Positions 50,203 through 58,146 of a stretch of 64,000 bases of DNA are shown in pieces (position 1 is the stretch's first letter; each line of letters starts with the position of its first letter). The translations under genes and the position numbers were made by a program. Source of the DNA: Luteimonas yindakuii (GTDB taxonomy: Bacteria > Pseudomonadota > Gammaproteobacteria > Xanthomonadales > Xanthomonadaceae); the NCBI RefSeq assembly GCF_004803715.2, contig NZ_CP039383.2, positions 1,488,001 to 1,552,000 on the forward strand. Direction: 5' to 3'. A model generated the notes under the pieces. The model made no database searches. It saw only the letters and a program-made list of their open reading frames with translations, and was not told where the DNA came from.

Positions 50203-50277
50203 GGCGAGTGTTTCCGTTGGCGCGGGTGACGGGCGCGTGGCACCGGACGGGTGCCACGCAACCTGCTTGCAGGTGGA

Positions 50278-50661
50278 TCAGCGGATGTCGGCGAGCTTGA
50301 TGTTCGACGGCGAGCTCACCGCGATCTCGGCGCGGCTGGCATCGCGCTGGATGTTGCCGACCACGCAGATGTCCTTGCCCTGCAGTTCTTCCGGCGACGG
50401 GCGGAAGTTGCCGCGGATGCTGCCGGGGATGCGTGCGGAGAACGTATGGCGCGGGAACGTACCGCCCATGTAGAGGAAGGTCGGCTCGCCCTCGGTGTTC
50501 TGGGCGTGGCGGGCGCGGTCGACGCGGCCGCAGACCATGCCGCTCTTGCCGACGTGGCGCACGGCCTGTTCGGCGGGGATCATGTCCTGGGCGGCAACGG
50601 GGCCGGTGGCAAGGGCGATGAGCGCGCCGACGGCAGCGGCGAGCAGGCTCTGGGTGTTCAT
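50278..50661 (-). CDS. Small secreted protein of unknown function in the chemotaxis operon
   Basis: A 127-residue exported protein (signal peptide ending Ala-Val-Ala-Ala-Gln). The mature part has a beta-rich pattern, GKSGMVCGRVDRARH, TFLYMGG and GKDICVVGNIQRDASRAEI, reminiscent of a small OB-fold. Two Cys could form a disulphide. It lies between cheW and the MCP gene with an excellent FliA promoter 65 bp upstream, so it should be made with the flagellar regulon. I do not know its function. Confidence 0.72.
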   Translation of the reverse strand: MNTQSLLAAAVGALIALATGPVAAQDMIPAEQAVRHVGKSGMVCGRVDRARHAQNTEGEPTFLYMGGTFPRHTFSARIPGSIRGNFRPSPEELQGKDICVVGNIQRDASRAEIAVSSPSNIKLADIR

Positions 50662-50725
50662 GGAACGGCTCCTGGGGAGTGGTATCTGGGTGGGGGACCG
50701 GCGGCACGCAGCCGCCGTTGCCCCG

Positions 50726-50752
50726 CTATCGGCACGCGGAGGCCCGGCTTTA
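50726..50752 (-). promoter_or_regulatory. FliA (sigma-28) promoter before the secreted protein and MCP
   Basis: Minus strand: TAAAGCCG, exactly 11 bp, GCCGATAG. The first five bases of the -35 and seven of eight of the -10 match TAAAGTTT-N11-GCCGATAA. Confidence 0.75.
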
Positions 50753-50761
50753 GCGCAGCCG

Positions 50762-51244
50762 TCAGGCCGCCGCCTCCTCGAGTGCGTCGGCGCCGATGTC
50801 GGCCCAGTCGATCAGCGACTGGATATCGAGCAGGATCACCATGTGTTCGTCGGTGGTGCCGATGGCGGAAATGAAGCGCGTGTCCACCGCTGCGCCGAGT
50901 TCCGGCGTCGCGCGGATCTGCTCGACGCCGAGCTGCACGACATCGGACACCGCGTCGACCACGATGCCGGCGGTGCGGTTGTCGAAATTCAGCACGATCA
51001 TCACGGTGAAGGCGTCGTAGCGCGCCTCCTTGAGTCCCAGCTTCATGCGCAGGTCGAGCACCGGCACGATGGCGCCGCGCAGGTTGACCACCCCGCGGAT
51101 GTAGTCCGGCGTGTCCGGGACGCGGGTGACCGAGTCGTAGCCGCGGATCTCCTGCACCTTGAGGATGTCGAGCGCGTAGTGCTCGTCGCCCAGGGTGAAA
51201 CCGAGATACTCGCCGGGCCCGGGAAGGGTGTCCGAAGTGCTCAC
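50762..51244 (-). CDS. cheW: Chemotaxis coupling protein CheW
   Basis: A 160-residue adaptor joining CheA to receptors. The CheW fold is evident in EYLGFTLGDEHYALDILKVQEI, PDYIRGVVNLRGAIVPVLDLR and GIVVDAVSDVVQL. The GTG at 51244 was chosen over the ATG at 51265 because AGGAG lies six bases before it. It follows the YcgR-like gene and has its own FliA promoter. Confidence 0.93.
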   Translation of the reverse strand: MSTSDTLPGPGEYLGFTLGDEHYALDILKVQEIRGYDSVTRVPDTPDYIRGVVNLRGAIVPVLDLRMKLGLKEARYDAFTVMIVLNFDNRTAGIVVDAVSDVVQLGVEQIRATPELGAAVDTRFISAIGTTDEHMVILLDIQSLIDWADIGADALEEAAA

Positions 51245-51294
51245 ATACCGCTCCTGCAGTTGCATGGCCGCCAGATCGCCGGCCTGTGCCTGCG

Positions 51295-51321
51295 TGATCG
51301 GCCGCGCCGCGAGGAACTTGA
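51295..51321 (-). promoter_or_regulatory. FliA (sigma-28) promoter of cheW
   Basis: Minus strand: TCAAGTTC, exactly 11 bp, GCCGATCA. Seven of eight -10 bases match; the -35 has TCAAG as in Pseudomonas sigma-28 promoters. It lies in the 86-bp gap after the YcgR-like gene. Confidence 0.7.
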
Positions 51322-51330
51322 GGCCCGGTG

Positions 51331-52104
51331 CTAGACGGCGCGCCGTTCGCGGGCGCTGCGCTGGCGCTCGACGCGGAAGATGTAGTTCTGGATCGCGCGT
51401 TCGGCGGGAGGCGCCAGCTGCTCGAAGCGGCAGCCGATGCGCAGGCGCTGGCTGCCGTTGCGGGTGTGCTCGATGTAGCTGTGCGCCACCGACAGTTCCA
51501 CCACGATCGGCGGGGCATCCGGCAGCAGCAGCGTGCAGCCGCCCAGCCTGCTGGAGCCGGGCAGGGCGAAACCCTCCGCCGCCGCCAGCGCGACGCCGCC
51601 GGCACTGAGGTCGAGCACGCGCAGTTCGGCGCCCTCGTCCTCGCCATCGTCGGCGGGCAGGCGGCACAGCACCGGCTGCATCGGCGGGATCTGCAGGCGA
51701 TAGGTCTCGCGGCGCTGCAGTTCGATCACCGATGCCGGCAGCGGCGCGATGAACGCGGTGTAGCCCTCGTTGTCGACCCGCTGCAGGCGCTGCACGCGGA
51801 AGCGGATCTGCACCCGGTCCAGCTGCGAGGTGCAGACCAGATGATGCGCCTGCAGCAGGCGCTGGTTGATCGGTTCCTGCGGGTGCCCGTCGAGCAGCAC
51901 GGTGTCGTTGTCGACCGCCAGCACCGCGGTGGGACAGCTGATGCTGCCGGGGACGATCTGCGCGGTTACCAGCGCACGCGCCGAGACCAGCGCGCCCAGC
52001 AGGCGCCGCACGTCGGCCGGTTCGCGCTTCTCGTAGCGCAACTGCTCGGTGCCGTCGACAGCCACGTCGACCTGGTCCGGATGGTGTTCGAAGGAAGGGT
52101 CCAT
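51331..52104 (-). CDS. YcgR-like c-di-GMP-binding flagellar brake protein (PilZ domain)
   Basis: A 257-residue protein with an N-terminal YcgR domain and a C-terminal PilZ domain. The c-di-GMP signature has the Arg-rich part in LQRRETYRL and the Asp-x-Ser-x-x-Gly part in DLSAGGVAL. YcgR slows the flagellar motor when c-di-GMP is high. It lies 21 bp after the cheA stop in the STAS-cheY-cheA unit, linking chemotaxis to c-di-GMP. Confidence 0.88.
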   Translation of the reverse strand: MDPSFEHHPDQVDVAVDGTEQLRYEKREPADVRRLLGALVSARALVTAQIVPGSISCPTAVLAVDNDTVLLDGHPQEPINQRLLQAHHLVCTSQLDRVQIRFRVQRLQRVDNEGYTAFIAPLPASVIELQRRETYRLQIPPMQPVLCRLPADDGEDEGAELRVLDLSAGGVALAAAEGFALPGSSRLGGCTLLLPDAPPIVVELSVAHSYIEHTRNGSQRLRIGCRFEQLAPPAERAIQNYIFRVERQRSARERRAV

Positions 52105-52125
52105 GCGGGCGTCCGGCCGCGCCGC

Positions 52126-54066
52126 TCAGGCAGCCTGCGGCACGCGACGGCTGCGTGCGAGGCCGCCCACGTCGACGATCAGCGCCACCCGGCCATCGCC
52201 GAGGATGGTCGCGCCGGAGATGCCTTCCACGCGCCGGTAGTTGCGTTCGAGGCTCTTCACGACCACCTGTTGCTGGCCGAGCAGCGCATCCACCTCGACC
52301 GCGAGCCGGCGCCCGTCGCCCTCGACCACCACCGCCACCAGCGCGTCGGTGCCGGCACGGCCGTAACCGTAGGTGTCGCCGAGCGACAGCAGTGGCAGGT
52401 ATTCGTCGCGCACCTTGAGCATGCGGCCCTGGCCCTTGACGGTGCGCACGTCGCCCGGCCCGGGCTGCAGCGCCTCGCGGACGTGGGTCAGCGGCAGGAC
52501 CAGCGTCTCGTTGCCCACCGATACGGTCATGCCATCGAGGATGGCGAGTGTCAGCGGCAGGCGGATGGTCACCCGCGTGCCGCGGCCGAGATGGCTCTCC
52601 AGCTGCACGCTGCCGCCGAGCTGGCGGATGTTGCTGCGCACGACGTCCATGCCCACGCCGCGCCCCGACAGGTCGGTGACCGCATCGGCGGTGGAAAAGC
52701 CGGCCTGGAAGATCAGGTCCCACACCTGCGCGTCGGTGGGTTGCTCCGGCACCACCAGTCCGCGTTCACGCGCCTTGGCAAGGATGCGGTTGCGGTCGAG
52801 GCCGCGGCCGTCGTCGCCGACCTCGATGACGATATGGCCATCCTGGTGCGACGCCGCCAGCGAGATCGTGCCGGTGGGCTCCTTGCCGGCGCCGCTGCGC
52901 GTGGCCGGGTCCTCGAGGCCGTGGTCGATGGCATTGCGCACCAGGTGCACCAGCGGATCGGCGATCTTCTCGATCAGGCCCTTGTCGAGTTCGGTGGCCT
53001 CGCCGCTGGTCTGCAGGCGGACCAGCTTGCCGAGACGGCCGGACAGGTCGCGCACCAGGCGCGGGAAGCGGCGGAACACCGCATCCACCGGCAGCATGCG
53101 CACGCCGATCACCGCGTCCTGCAGGTCGCGGGTGTTGCGCTCCAGCTGCTCCAGCGCCGCCTGCATCCGTTCGGCCAGCGCGCCGTCGAGGCCCGCGCCC
53201 AGCTGCTGCAGCATCGACTGGGTGATGACCAGCTCGCCGACCAGGTTGATCAGGCCGTCGATCTTGTCCACGCCGACGCGGATCGAACTCTCGGCATCCT
53301 GCGCACCGGAACCCTTTGCCGCAGCACCGGCGGTGTCGACCTCGACCACCGGTTGCCGGATCGGTTCGATCTCGAGGCGGCACTCGTCGGCCACCCACGC
53401 GAACACGTCGTCGATGGCGGCGCGCTTCACCGGTGCGCCGAGTTCCAGCGTCCAGCCGATATGCGCCTGCAGCGGGTCGAGCGCGTCGAAGGCGGGCAGG
53501 GCGGCAAGGCTGGCCTCGACCCTGAGCGGGCCCAGCTCCTCGAGCTCGCGCAGAATCCGGAGCGGATCGTTGCCGCTCATGAACAGCGACGGTTCCGGCT
53601 GGAAGCCGATCCGCCAGCCGATCACGCTGCCACCGGCATCCGCCGCGGCGGTCGCCTCGGCGGCAACCGGGACCGGCGTACCGCCGAGCACCGCGGCAAG
53701 GCGCTGGTGCACGGCCTGCACCTGGGCAGGATCTGCAGGGCGCTGGTGTTCGGCCTCGTCCAGCAACGCGCGCAGCACGTCCACCGAGCCCAGCATCGCA
53801 TCGAGCGCGCCGGCTTCCACCGCGCGCTCGCCGGCACGGATCTGGTCGAGCAGCGTCTCCAGCACGTGGGTCAGCTCGGCAGTGGCGGTGAAGCCGAACG
53901 TCGCCGCGCCGCCCTTGATCGAGTGCGCGGCGCGGAATACCGAGTTGATCAGTTCGGCACCGCGTTCGCCGGCGTCGAGTGCAAGCAGGCCGGCCTCCAT
54001 CGCGTCCAGCCCTTCACGGCTTTCTTCGAAGTAGGTGGCGTGGAACCGCTGCAGGTCGATGCTCAA
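52126..54066 (-). CDS. cheA: Chemotaxis histidine kinase CheA (second copy)
   Basis: A 646-residue kinase. The P1 domain has the phosphorylated His48 in AAHSIKGGA. A P2-like region follows (about 170-260), then the dimerisation helices (RVGVDKIDGLINLVGELV). The ATPase has LVRNAIDHGLE, DDGRGLD and GRGVGMDVV. The CheW-like end starts near residue 515. The TTG at 54066 gives the proper P1 start and has CGGAG before it. It belongs to the STAS-cheY-cheA unit with an adjacent cheW and MCP, distinct from the flagellar cheA at 58 kb. Confidence 0.93.
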   Translation of the reverse strand: MSIDLQRFHATYFEESREGLDAMEAGLLALDAGERGAELINSVFRAAHSIKGGAATFGFTATAELTHVLETLLDQIRAGERAVEAGALDAMLGSVDVLRALLDEAEHQRPADPAQVQAVHQRLAAVLGGTPVPVAAEATAAADAGGSVIGWRIGFQPEPSLFMSGNDPLRILRELEELGPLRVEASLAALPAFDALDPLQAHIGWTLELGAPVKRAAIDDVFAWVADECRLEIEPIRQPVVEVDTAGAAAKGSGAQDAESSIRVGVDKIDGLINLVGELVITQSMLQQLGAGLDGALAERMQAALEQLERNTRDLQDAVIGVRMLPVDAVFRRFPRLVRDLSGRLGKLVRLQTSGEATELDKGLIEKIADPLVHLVRNAIDHGLEDPATRSGAGKEPTGTISLAASHQDGHIVIEVGDDGRGLDRNRILAKARERGLVVPEQPTDAQVWDLIFQAGFSTADAVTDLSGRGVGMDVVRSNIRQLGGSVQLESHLGRGTRVTIRLPLTLAILDGMTVSVGNETLVLPLTHVREALQPGPGDVRTVKGQGRMLKVRDEYLPLLSLGDTYGYGRAGTDALVAVVVEGDGRRLAVEVDALLGQQQVVVKSLERNYRRVEGISGATILGDGRVALIVDVGGLARSRRVPQAA

Positions 54067-54091
54067 GGTCGCGCTCCGGGTGTGGCGTGGA

Positions 54092-54457
54092 TCAGCTGAC
54101 CACGCGGCGCACGGTCGCCACGAGCTGGTCCGGGTCGAACGGCTTGACCAGCCAGCCTGTGGCACCGGCGGCGCGTCCGTCGGCCTTCTTGTCGGCGGCG
54201 GATTCGGTGGTCAGCATCAGCAGCGGGGTGAACTTGTAGTCCGGCAGCTGGCGCAGTTCACGGATCAGCGAGATGCCGTCCATGTTCGGCATGTTGACGT
54301 CGGTGATCACGGCGTTGAAGCGCGCGCCGCGGGCGCGGCCCAGCGCCACCTGGCCGTCTTCGGCTTCCTCGACCGCATAGCCGGCCGAGGTGAGGGCGAA
54401 CGAGACCATCTGGCGCATCGACGCGGAATCGTCGACGACGAGGATACGGGCGCTCAT
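54092..54457 (-). CDS. CheY-like response regulator
   Basis: A 121-residue single receiver domain. Acid pocket Asp9/Asp10, phosphorylated Asp53 (VITDVNMPNMDG), Thr83/84 (LTTES) and Lys105 (LVKPFD) are present. It overlaps the STAS gene (ATGA) and precedes the second cheA, and is probably the output of this pathway. Confidence 0.93.
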   Translation of the reverse strand: MSARILVVDDSASMRQMVSFALTSAGYAVEEAEDGQVALGRARGARFNAVITDVNMPNMDGISLIRELRQLPDYKFTPLLMLTTESAADKKADGRAAGATGWLVKPFDPDQLVATVRRVVS

Positions 54458-54765
54458 GGGGTTCTCTCCATGGGGGAAGTGGGGTGTGCCGGGGCGTCCG
54501 TGATTGCAAGCGCGGAGTCCAGGCCGAGGGTACGCACGGCGGCGCGCAACGGTTCGCCGATCTCGGCCCAGCGCGTTTCGCGCGCATGCAGGGTGCGCGC
54601 CTGCCACCAGGCCGCCAGTACCTGCAGGCTCGCGGTGTGCACGCGCTGCACGCCGGCGCCGTCGACGGCCAGCGGCGCGTCCACGGCCACGTGCGTGGCG
54701 AGCATGTCCTTGAGCCCGGCACTGCTCTCGATGCCGAGGTCGGATTGCAAGGTCACCGTGTCCAA
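54454..54765 (-). CDS. STAS-domain protein of the chemotaxis operon
   Basis: A 103-residue STAS (anti-sigma-factor antagonist-like) protein. The fold is indicated by GLKDMLATHVAVDAPLAVDG, an alpha/beta pattern, and Ala-Ser-Leu-Gln-Val-Leu; the usual phosphorylated Ser position appears to be Thr-Ala-Ser. The start codon is TTG (54765) or GTG (54756). Such STAS genes head some che operons, but their partner is not known. A FliA-like promoter lies just upstream. Confidence 0.78.
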   Translation of the reverse strand: MDTVTLQSDLGIESSAGLKDMLATHVAVDAPLAVDGAGVQRVHTASLQVLAAWWQARTLHARETRWAEIGEPLRAAVRTLGLDSALAITDAPAHPTSPMERTP

Positions 54766-54799
54766 AAATCAGCCCCCGGGTTGCGGACGGTTCGCAGCG

Positions 54800-54826
54800 G
54801 TAACGGCCGCATCGCTGCGATCTTTA
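54800..54826 (-). promoter_or_regulatory. FliA (sigma-28) promoter of STAS-cheY-cheA
   Basis: Minus strand: TAAAGATC, exactly 11 bp, GCCGTTAC. The -35 has TAAAG; the -10 has six of eight consensus bases. It lies 35 bp before the STAS start. Confidence 0.6.
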
Positions 54827-54845
54827 GCCCGGGGTGTCGGCCGCT

Positions 54846-55532
54846 TCAATGCGGCCGCAGCGGCATCTCGATCAGCCGGCTGGCATCGAGCAGCAACATG
54901 ACGTCGCGGCCGATGCGGGCGATGCCGTGGATGCGCCGGTCGCCGACCGGGGCCAGCCGCGACACATGGGTGTCTTCGACCTGCGCATCGTTGATGACGA
55001 CCACGTCCTCGACCGAGCACACGCGCAGGCCGAGCACTTCGCCGCGTTCCTCGAGCACGATGATCCGCGTGCTGCCGGTATCGGCCGCCGCGCTTTCGCC
55101 GAGCTGCACGCCAAGGTCGATCACCGGCACCACTTGGCCGCGCAGGTTCATCACCCCGGCGACGCTGGGCACCGCGCCCCGCAGCGAGAGCAGCGGCATC
55201 GGCCGCACGACCTCGCGGATCTTCAGCAGTTCCAGCGCATAGGCCTGGGCGCCGCAGCGCAGCCGCAGCCAGCGTGCCGTGCGTTCGCCACGACGACGAC
55301 GGCGCTCGCCGTGGGCGGGTACGTTCGCAGCCGCCTCGGCTTCGACCTGCGCGGCCGCCGCGGGTGCGACCGCGCGGCGCGCCTGTGCCACCGCGGATGG
55401 CGGCGCCGCGGGCACCAGCGGTGCGACCGCAGGCGCCAGGGCGGGGCCTTCGCCCGTCACCGCGGCCGGTACCGGCGCACCGCTGCCGAGCAGCAGGTCC
55501 ACGTAGTCGTCCACCTCGCGCATTGCATTCAT
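54846..55532 (-). CDS. parP: CheW-domain array-positioning protein ParP
   Basis: A 228-residue protein with an Ala/Pro/Arg-rich N-terminal region (about 80 residues) and a C-terminal CheW-like domain (RWLRLRCGAQAYALELLKIREV, VAGVMNLRGQVVPVIDLG). This matches ParP, which stabilises chemotaxis arrays at the pole together with ParC. The start overlaps the parC stop (ATGA). It could be read as a second CheW, but the N-terminal extension and the parC neighbour favour ParP. Confidence 0.82.
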   Translation of the reverse strand: MNAMREVDDYVDLLLGSGAPVPAAVTGEGPALAPAVAPLVPAAPPSAVAQARRAVAPAAAAQVEAEAAANVPAHGERRRRRGERTARWLRLRCGAQAYALELLKIREVVRPMPLLSLRGAVPSVAGVMNLRGQVVPVIDLGVQLGESAAADTGSTRIIVLEERGEVLGLRVCSVEDVVVINDAQVEDTHVSRLAPVGDRRIHGIARIGRDVMLLLDASRLIEMPLRPH

Positions 55533-56308
55533 GCCGCGCGCTCCAGTTGCTGCTCGCTGGCCAGCAGCCAGTCCAGTGCGCGTGCGTAGGCGGTCATCGC
55601 GCGCCCGCCCGGCTCGCCACTGAAGACCTGCTGGGCGAGTGCGTCGGCATTGGCGAGCTGGGTATCGACGGGAATCGCCTGGTCCCAGGCCAGCTCGCGG
55701 TACTCCTGCTGCAGCTGCGCCAGGGTGTCGCGGCCGGCGCGGGTACGGCGGTCGAACAGGGTCGGCAGCACCGACACCGGCAGCGGGCGCTGCCGCGAGC
55801 GCTCGACCATCGCACCGGTGCGCACCATGCCCGCCAGCCCGTGCAGTGCCAGCGGTTCGCACTGGGTCGGCACGATCAGCCGGTCGGCGGCAGCCAGCGC
55901 ATTGACCATCAGCAGGCCCAGGGTGGGCGGGCAGTCGAGGAGCACCACGTCGTGCCCGCCGGTGTGGCGGGTGATCGCCTGCGACAGCGCCAGGCCGAGT
56001 CCGGGCTGGTTGGCGCTGCGGCGCTCCAGGGTGGCCAGCGCGGTCTGCGCGCAGACGAAATCCAGGCCTTCGACCGGGGCAGGGCGCATCACCCCGGCGA
56101 GCGTGGCCGGCGGCGCACCGAACAGGTCGACCACGCCGGCGGGCTGCGGATCGCTGGGCACGCCGAAGGCGCGCGTCAGCGAAGCGTGCGGGTCGAGGTC
56201 GACCAGCAGCACGCTCAGGCCGCGCACCACCAGGCTGCGACCGAGTGCGAGCGTGGTCGTGGTCTTGCCGACGCCTCCTTTCTGGTTGGCGATCGCCCAC
56301 ACGCGCAT
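55529..56308 (-). CDS. parC: ParA-like ATPase ParC for chemotaxis-array segregation
   Basis: A 259-residue deviant Walker ATPase of the ParA/Soj family. The Walker A motif NQKGGVGKTTTTL is at residues 9-20, and the Walker B region has VVLLDCPPTLG. Genes of this family between motD and parP place chemotaxis arrays at the cell pole. It overlaps both neighbours. Confidence 0.88.
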   Translation of the reverse strand: MRVWAIANQKGGVGKTTTTLALGRSLVVRGLSVLLVDLDPHASLTRAFGVPSDPQPAGVVDLFGAPPATLAGVMRPAPVEGLDFVCAQTALATLERRSANQPGLGLALSQAITRHTGGHDVVLLDCPPTLGLLMVNALAAADRLIVPTQCEPLALHGLAGMVRTGAMVERSRQRPLPVSVLPTLFDRRTRAGRDTLAQLQQEYRELAWDQAIPVDTQLANADALAQQVFSGEPGGRAMTAYARALDWLLASEQQLERAA

Positions 56309-57252
56309 CAGCTGTCTCCTCGCATCGTCGTGGCTGCACGTGGCCGTGCGCTGGCCACTGCGGCTTCGTTCGGAACGGTTGCCGGGGGATGGTCCACCGC
56401 ACGTGCCCCTGCGGCATCGGGTGCGGCCAGCACCATCAGCACCACGCGGCGGTTGGCATTGCGGCCGGCGTCGGTGGCGTTGTCGGCCTTGGGGCGATGT
56501 TGGCCGTAGCCCACCATGACCAGGCGTTCGGGGGCCAGCTGCTCGCGCACGAACAGATGCACGACGCTGGCCGCACGCGCGGCCGACAGTTCCCAGTTCG
56601 ACGGAAACTGCATCGTGCGGATCGGCCGGTCGTCGGTGTAGCCCTCGACGCGGATCGGATTGGGCGAGTCCCGCAGCAGCCCGGCCAGCTTCGTCATCAG
56701 CCCCTGTGCGGACGGATCCAGCGACGCCGATCCGGTCGGGAACAGGATGTCGCTGTTGATCTCGACTTCCAGCCACAGATCCGTGCGGTGGATGGTGATC
56801 ATCCGCGCACGCACCAGTTCCGACAGTGCATCCTCGAGCTGCATGGCGATGCGTGCCAGCTGCTTGCGCGACGTCTCCAGCGCAGCGGCGTCCAGCCCTT
56901 CGCCGGTGCGGTCACTGCGCATCTTGGATTCGAGCATCGGCTGCAGCGGCGAATCGAGCACCGGCGACACCGCCTGCGGGCCGCGGCGGGCTCCGCTGGG
57001 AATCGGCGTGGGGCGGCCGAAGTCGGATTCGCGGCGGTCGCTCTCGCCGATCTGCACCGGGTCGATGGTGCGCGGCGTGCCGTTGAAGGCGTTCGCCAGC
57101 GATGCCGACATCACCCGGTACTTGCCTTCGTTGAGCGACGAGATCGCGTACATCACCACGAAGAAGGCCAGCAGCAGCGTCATCAGGTCGGCATAGGGGA
57201 TCGCCCAGGCCTCGTGATTGGCATGCTCTTCATGGTGTTTGCGACGTGCCAT
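56308..57252 (-). CDS. motD: Flagellar motor stator protein MotD (MotB family)
   Basis: A 314-residue stator protein. The N-terminal membrane helix contains the proton-binding Asp22 in PYADLMTLLLAFFVVM. A plug-like linker follows, then an OmpA-type peptidoglycan-binding domain (about 165-280) with RVEGYTDDRPI and SAARAASVVH. It starts three bases after motC and overlaps parC by one base. Confidence 0.93.
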   Translation of the reverse strand: MARRKHHEEHANHEAWAIPYADLMTLLLAFFVVMYAISSLNEGKYRVMSASLANAFNGTPRTIDPVQIGESDRRESDFGRPTPIPSGARRGPQAVSPVLDSPLQPMLESKMRSDRTGEGLDAAALETSRKQLARIAMQLEDALSELVRARMITIHRTDLWLEVEINSDILFPTGSASLDPSAQGLMTKLAGLLRDSPNPIRVEGYTDDRPIRTMQFPSNWELSAARAASVVHLFVREQLAPERLVMVGYGQHRPKADNATDAGRNANRRVVLMVLAAPDAAGARAVDHPPATVPNEAAVASARPRAATTMRGDS

Positions 57253-57255
57253 GGC

Positions 57256-57996
57256 CTAGTGCAGGAACCCGGCCAGGCGCGCTTCGATGTTGCGCGGGTT
57301 CTCGCCCTGGGCGATCGCGATCAGCCCTTCGATCACCAGCTCGCGCTCGCCGCTGCGGCGGCCGATCACGCTCTTGAGCTTGGCGGCGCAGGGCAGGAAC
57401 AGCAGGTTGGCCGAGGCGATGCCGTAGATGGTGGCGGTGAACGCGGCGGCGATGCCCTGGCCGAGCTTGCTCGGATCGGCGAGGTTCTGCATCACCGCCA
57501 TCAGGCCGAGCACGGCGCCGACGATGCCCAGAGTCGGCGCATAGATGCCCATGCTCTCGTAGATCTTGGCGGCGGCGAGGTCGTGGTGTTCTTCGCCCTG
57601 CAGCTCGATGTCGAGCATGTGGCGGATGGCTTCGGGCTCCAGGCCGTCGACCAGCATCTGCAGGCCCTTGCGCAGGAACGGGTCGGTCTGCGATTCGACG
57701 TGGCTTTCCAGGCCCAGCAGGCCCTGGCGGCGGGCGACGTTGCTCCACTCCAGCAGCTGGGCGATCAGCGCGGCGCGGTCGGCCACCGGCGGCTTCAGCA
57801 CCCAGCGCGAGATCTTCATCGCGCGGCTGAAGACCGGGCGCGGTGCGTGCAGCAGGATCGCGGCCACGGTGCCGACGATGACGATGACGAAGGCCGCGGG
57901 AGACCACAGCCCCGCCAGCCCCGCGCCCTTGAGGACGCTGCCGCCCAGCAGGGCGACCACGGCGAGCACGAGTCCGATGACGCTGAAGATATCCAT
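57256..57996 (-). CDS. motC: Flagellar motor stator protein MotC (MotA family)
   Basis: A 246-residue MotA/ExbB-type proton-channel protein with four membrane helices. The characteristic Pro-rich ends of helices 3 and 4 are ALGIVGAVLGLMAVM and GIASANLLFLPCAAKLK. It couples with MotD. The ATG has no Shine-Dalgarno, and the -10 of the FliA promoter ends seven bases before it, so the mRNA may be leaderless. It starts motC-motD-parC-parP. Confidence 0.93.
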   Translation of the reverse strand: MDIFSVIGLVLAVVALLGGSVLKGAGLAGLWSPAAFVIVIVGTVAAILLHAPRPVFSRAMKISRWVLKPPVADRAALIAQLLEWSNVARRQGLLGLESHVESQTDPFLRKGLQMLVDGLEPEAIRHMLDIELQGEEHHDLAAAKIYESMGIYAPTLGIVGAVLGLMAVMQNLADPSKLGQGIAAAFTATIYGIASANLLFLPCAAKLKSVIGRRSGERELVIEGLIAIAQGENPRNIEARLAGFLH

Positions 57997-58003
57997 GGTG
58001 GCG

Positions 58004-58030
58004 ATATCGGCGAAGGGGCGCGCGACTTGA
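58004..58030 (-). promoter_or_regulatory. FliA (sigma-28) promoter of motC-motD-parC-parP
   Basis: Minus strand: TCAAGTCG, exactly 11 bp, GCCGATAT. Seven of eight -10 bases match. It ends seven bases before the motC ATG and lies next to the heptamer repeats. Confidence 0.72.
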
Positions 58031-58040
58031 GTCGGGCGCG

Positions 58041-58146
58041 GTGACTGGTGATTCGTGATGGGTGGTTCGGAAGAGCTGAATCACCGGAACGGACGTCGCC
58101 CGCCCTTGCCACTCACGAATCACCAATTACCAATCACGAATCACGG
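58041..58146. repeat. Head-to-head heptamer array between the flagellar cheA and motC
   Basis: Four GTGATTC-like units (58041-58068: GTGACTG, GTGATTC, GTGATGG, GTGGTTC, then GG) face five SAATCAC-like units (58110-58144: CACTCAC, GAATCAC, CAATTAC, CAATCAC, GAATCAC, then GG). The period is exactly 7 bp. The cheA stop codon lies within the last unit. It is the same family as 23643-23745. Confidence 0.82.
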
